Origin: Bacteroidales bacterium
GTDB lineage: Bacteria > Bacteroidota > Bacteroidia > Bacteroidales > UBA932
Direction of reading: 5' to 3'
DNA: 64,000 bases
Assembly: GCA_017550025.1 (NCBI GenBank)
Contig: JAFYLU010000041.1
Span: 1-64,000 of the forward strand
Shown here: positions 24,830 to 32,917 of the stretch, piece by piece
Layout of the letters: each line of letters begins with the position of its first letter
Position numbering within the stretch: position 1 is the first letter of the stretch
Translations under genes and position numbers: made by a program
Notes under the pieces: model-generated
What the model saw: the letters and a program-made list of their open reading frames with translations, nothing else
The model's database searches: none
Told to the model about the DNA's origin: nothing

Positions 24830-25705
24830 CTACGAATTCAGGAATGCGTTGAGCATGTGTGAGGTGGCTTCGGGCTCGAGCGCCATCAGACCGGCATCCA
24901 TCATCTCGATTCTGTTTATGAGGAAGAGGAGATTGTCGTAGGTGAGCTTAAAGTCAGCCTTGTGAGTCAGCATGGTGTAGATTACGATGAGTCGGTCACT
25001 GTTTAGAACAGCCTCCGCAAGGTGTCTGTTGTTCTTCAGATAGTTATCGAGTCGGTCGGAAAGGCCTTCGGACTTGAACCTCAAGTGGAACTTGTTGCGG
25101 AGCATCGCGCTGTAGTTGGAGTGACTGAAGTTCTGCCTTGCCATGTCTGCGAATATGGCCTTCATGTTCCACTCGGCAGTTTCGAGTGTAGCAATGACTC
25201 CGTTCAATGCACGGGAGTAGGCCTCGCATCCAACCCAGTCCTCGCTGCACTTGTATCTCAAGTCGTGCTCCACTTCATGCCATCCCTCTGAAAACACGGT
25301 TCTGATCTGTATCTCATAAGTCGGATCAATACAGTCTCTGAATTCCTCCGGCAGGGCAGCCTTGAACTCTTCCACCATTTCTGCAGGAATGCGGCTGGTG
25401 ATATTGAGACGCTGCGGACGGAAAGTAGACGAGTCGAATTCGTCGATTGCCTTCTTGACGACATCGCCAACGCTATAGTAAAGAGCAAGAACATCGACAT
25501 CATCCTGGAAATACACGACGATCCTGATTCCGATCATATCCTGTAGTCCCCTTTTCCTTTGGGCATACTTCACCGACACCTTATGTCTGATTGAAGTCTC
25601 TGTCTTGACTCTGGAGAAAATCCTGAACATGAGTCCGCATCTTGAAAGTGAAGCTGAAATGTCTGAAGTAAGCTGTTCTGCAATCTTTTCTAACGAGTTC
25701 TGCAT
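24830..25705 (-). CDS. RelA/SpoT-domain protein, aberrant nucleotide-binding motif
   Basis: The 291-residue protein has parts of the (p)ppGpp synthetase fold: RVKTETSIRHKVSVKYAQRK near residue 33, DMIGIRIVVYFQDD near 56, and YEIQIRTVFSEGWHEVEHDLRYK near 130, the EIQIRT strand that is the family's best signature. The segment that normally carries the pyrophosphate-acceptor loop (K-D-Y...NGY-SLH) is replaced by a stretch containing STFRPQRLNITSRIP. A helical region of about 130 residues follows, with no TGS or ACT domain. It may be a small alarmone synthetase variant, a toxSAS-like enzyme on another substrate, or an inactive homologue. It has its own promoter and lies between repeat elements. 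Confidence 0.8.
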   Translation of the reverse strand: MQNSLEKIAEQLTSDISASLSRCGLMFRIFSRVKTETSIRHKVSVKYAQRKRGLQDMIGIRIVVYFQDDVDVLALYYSVGDVVKKAIDEFDSSTFRPQRLNITSRIPAEMVEEFKAALPEEFRDCIDPTYEIQIRTVFSEGWHEVEHDLRYKCSEDWVGCEAYSRALNGVIATLETAEWNMKAIFADMARQNFSHSNYSAMLRNKFHLRFKSEGLSDRLDNYLKNNRHLAEAVLNSDRLIVIYTMLTHKADFKLTYDNLLFLINRIEMMDAGLMALEPEATSHMLNAFLNS

Positions 25706-25726
25706 AGATATTTTCCTTTACTCATG

Positions 25727-25734
25727 CAAATATA
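25727..25734 (-). promoter_or_regulatory. -7 promoter box of the RelA/SpoT-domain gene
   Basis: Minus-strand TATATTTG lies 21 bases before the ATG at 25705. Confidence 0.5.
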
Positions 25735-25776
25735 GCTTTTTCTGCAGTATTTATGCAGGTAATCTGTTCATTTATG

Positions 25777-25784
25777 TATCTTTG
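25777..25784 (+). promoter_or_regulatory. Candidate promoter for the 25.9-33.3 kb operon
   Basis: TATCTTTG fits TAnnTTTG. It lies about 130 bases before the first gene (25914), and the leader would contain the palindromic element at 25795-25832. Confidence 0.4.
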
Positions 25785-25794
25785 CACAGCGATT

Positions 25795-25832
25795 CACTTT
25801 GACAAAGAAATGGCTGCTTTTCGTCAAGGTGT
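25795..25832. repeat. CAAGGTG palindromic element in an mRNA leader
   Basis: CACTTTGACAAA at the left and TTTCGTCAAGGTG at the right form an imperfect stem around a 12-base loop. It is the fourth locus of this family in the window, here in the probable 5' leader of the transport/signalling operon. Confidence 0.6.
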
Positions 25833-25913
25833 ACACAACGAAAGTCCTACGTCCGAAAAGGCTGACGACCGAATTTAGCAGAATAATACTTTTCCTAAAC
25901 GTAACAATAAGAA

Positions 25914-26588
25914 ATGTTAAGATTAAGCCATTTTCTAGTTATATTCCTCCTGGTGTCAGGTCAACTGGCATTGAAGGCACAGAGCGATGAGGTGAGGGTC
26001 GGACTTCGTGGCGGATACAACGCCGCATTCGGAGGATTTGCGGCTGTATCCATTGAAACAAAGCAGACAATCTGGAAAGACTTTTCCATAGACGGAGGAG
26101 TACAATGCAGCACGATAGGCAGAACTGCACTGGAAGCCCGTCCTGAATATACCATGGATTTTACATGGGGCAAGATATCCCCTGAAATCCTGATCTCATA
26201 TACCAATCTTGCATCCGTAAACAGTTTTGCTGCCGGAGCAGGCGCGAGTGCAGACTTCGGAGGCTTGACTGCAAGATTCGGATGGTATTACCGCATCTTC
26301 GGCGGGCACGAATCCTGGATAACAGAGAATTTCAACATCTATTACGACCTCCGTGTCCACCTGCTTCGGAAGGTTGATGACTGGCGACTGAATCTGATCA
26401 TCACTAACAACGAGATTTTCGAGCTTGAAAGGCATTTCCAGCCTACATTCATAGCAGAATGCTTCCATTATCCAAAATCAAGAATCGGGATTTCATTCGG
26501 AATCGGATGCAAACCGGCAGGTATGTTCAATATGTCGGCAGATAATTACCAGACATTTATAAAGACAGGACTATGTTACAGATGGTAA
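25914..26588 (+). CDS. Small outer-membrane beta-barrel protein
   Basis: The 224-residue protein has a signal peptide (to about LKAQ, residue 23) and alternating amphipathic strands (VRVGLRGGYNAAFGGF, then GGLTARFGWYYRIFGG) ending with aromatic LCYRW. This is the pattern of 8- to 10-strand barrels of the outer membrane. I do not recognise a specific family. It overlaps the next gene by 7 bases, so it belongs to the operon that runs to 33340 or at least to its first part. Confidence 0.72.
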   Translation: MLRLSHFLVIFLLVSGQLALKAQSDEVRVGLRGGYNAAFGGFAAVSIETKQTIWKDFSIDGGVQCSTIGRTALEARPEYTMDFTWGKISPEILISYTNLASVNSFAAGAGASADFGGLTARFGWYYRIFGGHESWITENFNIYYDLRVHLLRKVDDWRLNLIITNNEIFELERHFQPTFIAECFHYPKSRIGISFGIGCKPAGMFNMSADNYQTFIKTGLCYRW

Positions 26589-27448
26589 AAAGAATATTAC
26601 TGATAATCACGTCAGTTTCACTATGCAGCTGCAACCAGCTTGATCTCAAAGGTATGTTCATGCCTACAGGCGAAGGTGTCGAGAAACGATTCGAGCAAAG
26701 CAGACAGATAAGCAGTGACCTCAAGGCAGGAACCGTAGCAGCTCATGAGAGCTATACCTTCTATGTCGCAACAGACCCGCATATAAACCAGACCCACGAG
26801 AATCTCGACATATTCAACGATGCATTGAGAAACGACAGCGAAGCTCCGTTCGGAGTACTTCTGGGAGACTGCACTGATATACGTGACAATCTTCACAATT
26901 ATCTTGATGCCCTCGCCTACTATCCTGACAGGCATGCATTTGACCAGAAGATATATCATGTACTTGGCAATCATGACCTTTTCTTTAAGGGATGGGCAGA
27001 TTTCAGAGATAATGCCGGTCCGTCAGTCTATTGGTTTGAGGTAATTTTCAATGGAGGCAAAGACCTCTATATCACACTCGACACAGCGACGGCAACCCTG
27101 GGAAGAAAGCAGACCGAATGGCTCAGGACATTTCTTTCAGAAAACCGCAGGAATTACCGACACTGCGTGATCCTTACCCACACTAATTTCTTTTACACCG
27201 ACAGGTCTCAGGACAGTTCCGGAAACATGACGATCGAAGAGAGCTTTGCTCTTATGGAGCTTTTCGGCAGACACGATGTGGCGCTCGTCCTTCAGGGACA
27301 TGACCATTTCAGGGAAGACCTGACGTATGACAATGTACGATATGTGATATTGGGAGCTATCAAGGACGGATCCGAAACTCCTGAATACCTGAAGGCTGAA
27401 GTCAGTCCTGACGGAATATACCTGAACTGGCAGATCATTTCCGAATAG
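26582..27448 (+). CDS. Calcineurin-type metallophosphoesterase lipoprotein
   Basis: The 288-residue protein starts with a lipoprotein signal (SLCSC). An ATG three codons upstream (26573) is the alternative start. The metal site is recognisable: TDPHINQTH near residue 63, LLGDCTDIRDN near 96, LGNHD near 126, ILTHTNF near 199 and LQGHDHF near 239. The enzyme would hydrolyse phosphate esters in the periplasm or at the surface. It overlaps the barrel-protein gene and is 51 bases upstream of the ABC permease gene in the same direction. Confidence 0.87.
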   Translation: MVKRILLIITSVSLCSCNQLDLKGMFMPTGEGVEKRFEQSRQISSDLKAGTVAAHESYTFYVATDPHINQTHENLDIFNDALRNDSEAPFGVLLGDCTDIRDNLHNYLDALAYYPDRHAFDQKIYHVLGNHDLFFKGWADFRDNAGPSVYWFEVIFNGGKDLYITLDTATATLGRKQTEWLRTFLSENRRNYRHCVILTHTNFFYTDRSQDSSGNMTIEESFALMELFGRHDVALVLQGHDHFREDLTYDNVRYVILGAIKDGSETPEYLKAEVSPDGIYLNWQIISE

Positions 27449-27499
27449 GACTCTTGCAGGACTTCTGCTTATTACTGTTTTTGTAAGTTTGTACTCATA

Positions 27500-28576
27500 A
27501 TGATCTTTTTAAGAAAATACTTCATATATCTGACCTTCCTGTTGGCTCTTCTTGGGCTTACAGGCTGTAAGGATAATGATTTCATCATATATTCAGCAGA
27601 AGATCTTCACGGATCACCGATTGCCATCCTCGGCCACCCTGCCAGCGATGAGGAACTTGAAGAAATCTTTCCTGACTCCGACATAAAGCATTTTAAGTCT
27701 TCATCAGAATTTCTTCTTGCACTTTCCATCGGGAAATGCGATGCCGGCATAGCAGAAAAAGAAGAAGGCTATTATCTCCTTGACAGAAACCCTGATTATG
27801 AGGCACTTGACTTTGCATACGCTGACAGTTGTTCTGCTGTGCTAATAGTACACAAGAGTCTTCTGCCCGGGAGTCTGGAATCAATACATGAAGACGGATT
27901 TATCGACAGCTCGATCAGCCGTATCCACCGCAGCATCCTTTCCGATGGTTATTGGAAGCTGATACTCAAAGGTTTCGGTACTACTTTCAGCATGTTCATA
28001 CTTGGAATCATATTTGCCTTTGTCCTTGCAGTCCTGATGTTGGGAATGAACAGCCACAGATATCTCAAATATATCTCCGGTCCCATATCGTATTTCATAG
28101 GCACGATCCACAATGTACCGTCGATAGTACTGATATTCTTCTTTTACTATGTAGTCTTCGCATCAGCCCATGTAAGCGGAATTCTGGTCTGTGCGATAGC
28201 CCTCGGAGTCTACACTTCAGGATCTCTCATAAGTGTATTCAAAGTTCATCTTAACCAGGTTGACAAGAACCAGCATGCTGCAGCTCAGATGCTCGGACTG
28301 CACGGCTGGAAAAAGTACAGATATGTGATCCTCCCGCAGGCAGTCAAGCCAATGCTCCCACTGATTGCGGCCGAGTCCAAGGTACTCCTCAGGGCAACCA
28401 CATATGCCGGCTATATATCGGAAGTGGATCTTGTAAAGGTCACAGAAATAATCAGGAATCAGACATACGATGTCCTTGTCCCATTGCTTCTTGTGTCTGC
28501 AATATTCCTTATCCTTTCACATCTTATAGTTGATGCCCTGTCGGCTATCTACAATAAAGCGTTCAGATATGATTAG
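27500..28576 (+). CDS. ABC importer permease fused to a half substrate-binding domain
   Basis: The 358-residue protein begins with a lipoprotein-like signal (LLGLTGC, Cys23). Residues about 28-130 resemble one lobe of an amino-acid-type (SBP_bac_3) binding protein: DLHGSPIAIL, then LLALSIGKCDAGIAEKEEGYYLL. From about residue 150 it is a polar amino-acid permease with five membrane segments and the EAA-type loop (AAQMLGLHGWKKYRYVILPQA near 260). Natural fusions of binding protein and permease exist, but here only half a binding protein is present. The stop overlaps the ATPase gene by 8 bases. A TAAGTTTG box lies 8 bases before the ATG. Confidence 0.87.
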   Translation: MIFLRKYFIYLTFLLALLGLTGCKDNDFIIYSAEDLHGSPIAILGHPASDEELEEIFPDSDIKHFKSSSEFLLALSIGKCDAGIAEKEEGYYLLDRNPDYEALDFAYADSCSAVLIVHKSLLPGSLESIHEDGFIDSSISRIHRSILSDGYWKLILKGFGTTFSMFILGIIFAFVLAVLMLGMNSHRYLKYISGPISYFIGTIHNVPSIVLIFFFYYVVFASAHVSGILVCAIALGVYTSGSLISVFKVHLNQVDKNQHAAAQMLGLHGWKKYRYVILPQAVKPMLPLIAAESKVLLRATTYAGYISEVDLVKVTEIIRNQTYDVLVPLLLVSAIFLILSHLIVDALSAIYNKAFRYD

Positions 28577-29627
28577 AATAAACCAGATCACCAAGTCATA
28601 TGATAACGTCAGGGCACTTGACAATGTCTCCCTGACCATCAGCAGCAATGAAGTGGTATCCATCATCGGATATTCAGGGTCCGGCAAGTCTACTCTTATC
28701 AGATGCATTGCAGGCCTTGAACCATATGAGTCAGGAACTATTCAAACCGATGTCACCCCAGTAAAGGATTATAAGGGGATCGGAATGGTTTTCAGCAATG
28801 GCAACCTTTTCCCACATCTTACCGTCCTTCAGAATCTGACCCTTGCACCCACGAAGGTGCTCGGAATCTCAAGGAAAGAAGCCGAAGAAGAAGCGATGCA
28901 GATTCTTGATAAGGTAGGAATCTGGTCAGTGAAGGATGCTTATCCTGACTCATTGTCAAGCGGACAGCTTCAGCGTGCGGCTATCGCGAGAAGTCTGATG
29001 ATGAAACCGGAGATACTTCTTCTTGATGAACCGACATCGTCATTGGATCCGGTCTCGAAAAGTGAAGTCTTCAATGTGTTGACAATGCTCAAGGACAGCA
29101 TGACCATCGTGCTTGTAACCCACAGCATCGACTTTGCAAGATCGATAAGCGACCGCATAGTCTTCATGAGTGACGGAAAGATTTGCGAGCAAGGCACACC
29201 TTCGGAAATCATCAACCATCCCAAGGAACAAAAGACCAAGGCATTCATAGACCATTGCATGAACATGGTATATGAGATAGATTCACCGAAATATGACCAC
29301 CCTGAACTCAATGCAAGGATAGAGGTCTTCTGCATGAGATACAGACTCCCCTACTCTGAAACCTACTCTATCCAGCTGGCTGTCGAGGAGCTCCTGAATC
29401 TCATTCCTCTGGACGAAGGTGTGAAACTTCTGATTTCAAAATCAGACAAAGGACTGGAAGTCGAGGCAACCCTTGCCAAGGGTGCTCATCCGTACCTTTC
29501 TCCGGAACATGTAAAGGACGAGTTGAGCTACAACATCATCGAAGGACTATGCGAGAAGATCGAAGAGGAGACCAATGAAAACAATGAGTCAGTAATACGA
29601 GTCGCAATCAGACAGAACACAATTTAA
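28569..29627 (+). CDS. ABC transporter ATPase with degenerate HATPase-like C-terminal domain
   Basis: The 352-residue protein has a complete amino-acid-type ABC ATPase (residues 1-240): Walker A GYSGSGKST near residue 34, signature LSSGQLQRAAIARS near 133, Walker B EILLLDEPTSSLD and the switch His in LVTHSID. About 110 extra residues follow. They resemble an RsbW/histidine-kinase ATPase fold: LAVEELLNLI in place of the N-box, and a DELSYNIIEGLCEKIEEETN segment where the GxGL-type helix would be. The Asp of the G1 box and the glycines of the G2 box are missing, so the tail probably does not bind ATP and may be a docking domain. The next gene encodes a STAS protein, the natural partner of such folds. 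The start at 28569 overlaps the permease stop. Confidence 0.85.
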   Translation: MIRINQITKSYDNVRALDNVSLTISSNEVVSIIGYSGSGKSTLIRCIAGLEPYESGTIQTDVTPVKDYKGIGMVFSNGNLFPHLTVLQNLTLAPTKVLGISRKEAEEEAMQILDKVGIWSVKDAYPDSLSSGQLQRAAIARSLMMKPEILLLDEPTSSLDPVSKSEVFNVLTMLKDSMTIVLVTHSIDFARSISDRIVFMSDGKICEQGTPSEIINHPKEQKTKAFIDHCMNMVYEIDSPKYDHPELNARIEVFCMRYRLPYSETYSIQLAVEELLNLIPLDEGVKLLISKSDKGLEVEATLAKGAHPYLSPEHVKDELSYNIIEGLCEKIEEETNENNESVIRVAIRQNTI

Positions 29628-29638
29628 AATATATAATC

Positions 29639-29941
29639 ATGAAAGTTGAAATCACACAGACAGATAATCAGGTGCTCGCAATCATCGAGGGCCGCCTCGA
29701 CACAGTGACAGCATCAGAGTTTGAGAGGACTCTCTCTCCATATTTTTCAATCCAGGGAGTCGGACTCACCCTTGACTGTGCCGCAATGGAATACATCAGC
29801 AGCGCCGGTCTTCGCGTAGTACTGATGACGCACAAGAGCATCACGGCAAAAGGTGGAACATTTAAGCTCCGCAACCTTACCAAGGTAGTGCGCTCTGTAT
29901 TTGACATGACAGGATTCTCACGAATCCTTACCATAGAATAA
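29639..29941 (+). CDS. STAS-domain protein (anti-sigma-factor antagonist family)
   Basis: The 100-residue protein is a single STAS domain: IIEGRLDTVTASEFE at the start, LDCAAMEYISSAGLRVVL in the middle and MTGFSRILTIE at the end. In partner-switching systems a kinase phosphorylates the Ser of this middle motif (here Ser54 or Ser55; Ser55 aligns with RsbV Ser56) and a PP2C phosphatase removes the phosphate. Both enzymes are encoded 1-3 kb downstream. It starts 11 bases after the ATPase gene. Confidence 0.92.
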   Translation: MKVEITQTDNQVLAIIEGRLDTVTASEFERTLSPYFSIQGVGLTLDCAAMEYISSAGLRVVLMTHKSITAKGGTFKLRNLTKVVRSVFDMTGFSRILTIE

Positions 29942-30049
29942 ATACAGCAACAACTAGCTTTCCACCCATCACTTCAGGGATATCCATTGGGGATTATCTG
30001 AAATGATGGAGATTCTGCGTGAAAAATATCTGATTAATAAAGACAGCCT

Positions 30050-30994
30050 ATGAAGAAATATCTGAACCTGTTGTTCCTGCTGCTGATTCCTTGTTTTCAT
30101 GGCATCGCTCAACAGATGACTTTTACTCCCCAATGGACAGCACAGAGCCAGTTTGCAGGATATTATGCAGCCTTGGAGAACGGATATTATGCTGAAGCAG
30201 GACTTGATGTCTCCATTGAGCATCCTACTCCATCATACAGCTCTCTCAATATGCTCAAGGACGGAACTTCGGACATCATTACCAGCGAGCTGATCCAGGC
30301 TATGATGGCTGCAAATGAGAACCTCAGGCTTGTCAACCTCATGCAGACCACCCAGCATTCCACGCTAGTACTTGTAGCACGGGCACAGAATGTAAAAGAG
30401 CTTGCAGATGTTGCAGGATGCAGGATCGGCACATGGAAGATCGGTTTCAGCGAAATACCGCACATGATCGATGAAGAACAGTTCCTCGACATTGAATGGA
30501 TAAAGCTGACTAACCCTCTCAATCTTTATATTGCCGGAGCGATTGATGCCACACTGGCAAAGAGCTATAACGAACTCATATTGTTTTCCATGGCAGGCAT
30601 CAAGCCGGGAAGCATTCTGCATTTCTCGGAGTGCGGATATGACTTTCCGGAGGACGGCCTGTATGTGACCGAGGAATATTACAAGAAAAACAAGGTGCAG
30701 TGCCATCTCTTTGCAGAAGCATCACGCAAGGGATGGGAATGGGTCAGAAACAATCGTGCAGAGGCCCTTGATATTGTCATGAAATATGTCAAGGAGGCAA
30801 ATGTACCTACCAACAGGTACAATCAGAAATGGATGCTTGAGGCTATACTTGAGGCACAGGAAGACGTGAAAGGTGGCGAGCCTTCATACAGACTGGATGA
30901 AGATGCGTTCAATCAGTTGAATGAGGCACTCAAGAAGTATGGCTATATCGCCAGGTCAGCCATATATGAAAGATTTACAGGAGAGAATCTATGA
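30050..30994 (+). CDS. NMT1/THI5-like periplasmic substrate-binding protein
   Basis: The 314-residue protein has a signal peptide (to about GIAQQ) and the NMT1/THI5 binding-protein pattern: QWTAQSQFAGYYAALENGYY near residue 28, EAGLDVSIEH, then DIITSELIQAMMA near 77. Relatives bind thiamine precursors or sulfonates, but ligand cannot be read here. Its family differs from the half binding domain on the permease. No permease of the matching family is nearby, and it overlaps the phosphatase gene by 4 bases (ATGA), which suggests it feeds a signal to that receptor and not to a transporter. Confidence 0.87.
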   Translation: MKKYLNLLFLLLIPCFHGIAQQMTFTPQWTAQSQFAGYYAALENGYYAEAGLDVSIEHPTPSYSSLNMLKDGTSDIITSELIQAMMAANENLRLVNLMQTTQHSTLVLVARAQNVKELADVAGCRIGTWKIGFSEIPHMIDEEQFLDIEWIKLTNPLNLYIAGAIDATLAKSYNELILFSMAGIKPGSILHFSECGYDFPEDGLYVTEEYYKKNKVQCHLFAEASRKGWEWVRNNRAEALDIVMKYVKEANVPTNRYNQKWMLEAILEAQEDVKGGEPSYRLDEDAFNQLNEALKKYGYIARSAIYERFTGENL

Positions 30995-32913
30995 AAAACA
31001 ATAAGATAAAACTGAAGAACTCCATATCCGGAAGACTCACTTTAGGTGTCATCATCGTTTCTGCCATCATATTTACGCTGACATGCACAGTCTTCATCAG
31101 GATGGCTGCCAACAAAGTAAGGGAAGAAGCGACAAAGCATGCCCACAGCGAACTCTCTAGTACTATCTATCAGATCGACGCGGTACTTAATGCCGTGGAG
31201 ATCGCTGTGGAAAATACGGCATGGCTTGTCCCATACAGACTTGCTTCTCCGGAATTCATGTATAGCATCACCGAGAGACTCCTTCAGAACAACAATTTCA
31301 TCTGCGGTTCCGCAGTCGCATTCGAGCCATATTACTATGCGTCAAAAGGACATTATTTCTCACCATATTCTTATAGAGATGAAAAAGGAGAGATAAAGTC
31401 AATCCAGTTGGGTACTGACACATATGACTACCACTATATGGACTGGTACCAGATTCCGAAACTGCTGAACGAGCCATACTGGAGCGAACCATATTATGAC
31501 AATGGCGGCGGCGAGATGATGATGACCACCTACTCGAAGCCACTGTATGATGAATTCGGCAATCTCTACGCGATAATCACAGCAGACCTCTCGCTTGAAT
31601 GGCTTACTGACCTTGTAGGTGGCATCAAAGCCTTCGATAATGCATATAACCTGATGGTGAGCAGGAATGCTTCATTCATAGTCCACCCGAACCGAGATCT
31701 CATCCTGAACGAAACCATATTCTCATCTACATATGGCGATGATGACGAGTCATTGCATAAGATGCAGGAAGATATGGTAAACTGCAGGGCCGGGGAGGTT
31801 CTTCGAAACGAGGAGGGTGGCAAATTCTTTGTCTTCTACTCCCCTGTCGAAACTACATGCTGGTCAGTTGCGATCGTATGTCCCAGAAACGAGCTCTATG
31901 TAGGAGTAAGACGATTGAGGACAGTCCTCATCATCCTCGGCCTCCTTTCCCTTCTCCTGATGCTTGCCTTAAGCTACAGTGGCATCCGAAAGGTAGTCGC
32001 TCCGGTAGAAGATTTCTCCGATGTGGCGAAAAAGATTGCAAACGGAGAATTCAATGCAGAACTCCCTCAGATTCACTCGCAGGATGAGCTCAAGGAACTT
32101 CACGACTCGTTCAAGTATCTCCAGCAGTCGCTTACGCGATACATAGACGAACTTAAGTCAACGACAGCCAATAAGGAAAGGATTGAAAGTGAGCTGCGAA
32201 TTGCACATCAGATACAGATGGGTATGATTCCGAAATCATTCCCGGCCTTCCCGGAGCGTGACGACATCTCGCTTGCAGCAAGGTTAATTCCTGCCAAGGA
32301 GGTCGGAGGCGACCTCTATGACTTCTTCATTGACAATGACAAACTCTATTTCATCATCGGTGACGTGTCTGGTAAGGGTATACCGGCATCATTGGTTATG
32401 GCCGTTACCTGCAGACTCTTCAGGTCGGTAGCCTCATATCTTGACAAGCCGGAAGAAATAATCACTTCGCTGAACAATTCCCTGTCGGACGGAAACGAAT
32501 CGAATATGTTCTGCACTGCTTTCCTTGGTATTCTGGATCTCAAGACCGGAAAACTCAACTACTGTAATGCCGGCCATAACGCTCCGTATGTTGTCGAGAC
32601 AAATGGCAATGTTTATGCAATGAGCGTGGTGCCGAACCTTGCTATGGGACTTTTCTCCGGATTCCCATACGAAGGACAGGAAACTACACTGGACAGCGAC
32701 AAGATGCTGTACCTGTTCACAGACGGAGTCAACGAAGCTGAAAACAGAAGTCTTGAACAGTTCGGCGATGAAAGGCTGATGGCGCTGCTGAAGCAGAAGT
32801 CTGCTGACATGCCGGGCGAAATAATTGAAACTACGATTGCAGAAGTCCAGCATCATGCAGACGGAGCAAACCAAAGTGATGATATTACGGTAATGTGTAT
32901 GAAATACTGTTAA
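30991..32913 (+). CDS. Membrane receptor phosphatase: dCache, HAMP and SpoIIE/PP2C domains
   Basis: The 640-residue protein has a first membrane segment (about 16-38), a periplasmic double-Cache sensor (about 40-300; DWYQIPKLLNEPYWSEPYYD and YSKPLYDEFGNLYAIITADL), a second membrane segment (about 308-328), HAMP with a short coiled coil (330-400) and a C-terminal PP2C phosphatase of the RsbU/SpoIIE type. The metal-binding motifs are intact: EVGGDLYDFF, GDVSGKGIPASL, NAGHNAPY, LFTDGVNEA and the final SDDITV. The predicted role is ligand-controlled dephosphorylation of the STAS protein. It overlaps the binding-protein gene by 4 bases and precedes the kinase gene by 4. Confidence 0.93.
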   Translation: MKNNKIKLKNSISGRLTLGVIIVSAIIFTLTCTVFIRMAANKVREEATKHAHSELSSTIYQIDAVLNAVEIAVENTAWLVPYRLASPEFMYSITERLLQNNNFICGSAVAFEPYYYASKGHYFSPYSYRDEKGEIKSIQLGTDTYDYHYMDWYQIPKLLNEPYWSEPYYDNGGGEMMMTTYSKPLYDEFGNLYAIITADLSLEWLTDLVGGIKAFDNAYNLMVSRNASFIVHPNRDLILNETIFSSTYGDDDESLHKMQEDMVNCRAGEVLRNEEGGKFFVFYSPVETTCWSVAIVCPRNELYVGVRRLRTVLIILGLLSLLLMLALSYSGIRKVVAPVEDFSDVAKKIANGEFNAELPQIHSQDELKELHDSFKYLQQSLTRYIDELKSTTANKERIESELRIAHQIQMGMIPKSFPAFPERDDISLAARLIPAKEVGGDLYDFFIDNDKLYFIIGDVSGKGIPASLVMAVTCRLFRSVASYLDKPEEIITSLNNSLSDGNESNMFCTAFLGILDLKTGKLNYCNAGHNAPYVVETNGNVYAMSVVPNLAMGLFSGFPYEGQETTLDSDKMLYLFTDGVNEAENRSLEQFGDERLMALLKQKSADMPGEIIETTIAEVQHHADGANQSDDITVMCMKYC

Positions 32914-32917
32914 TCAA

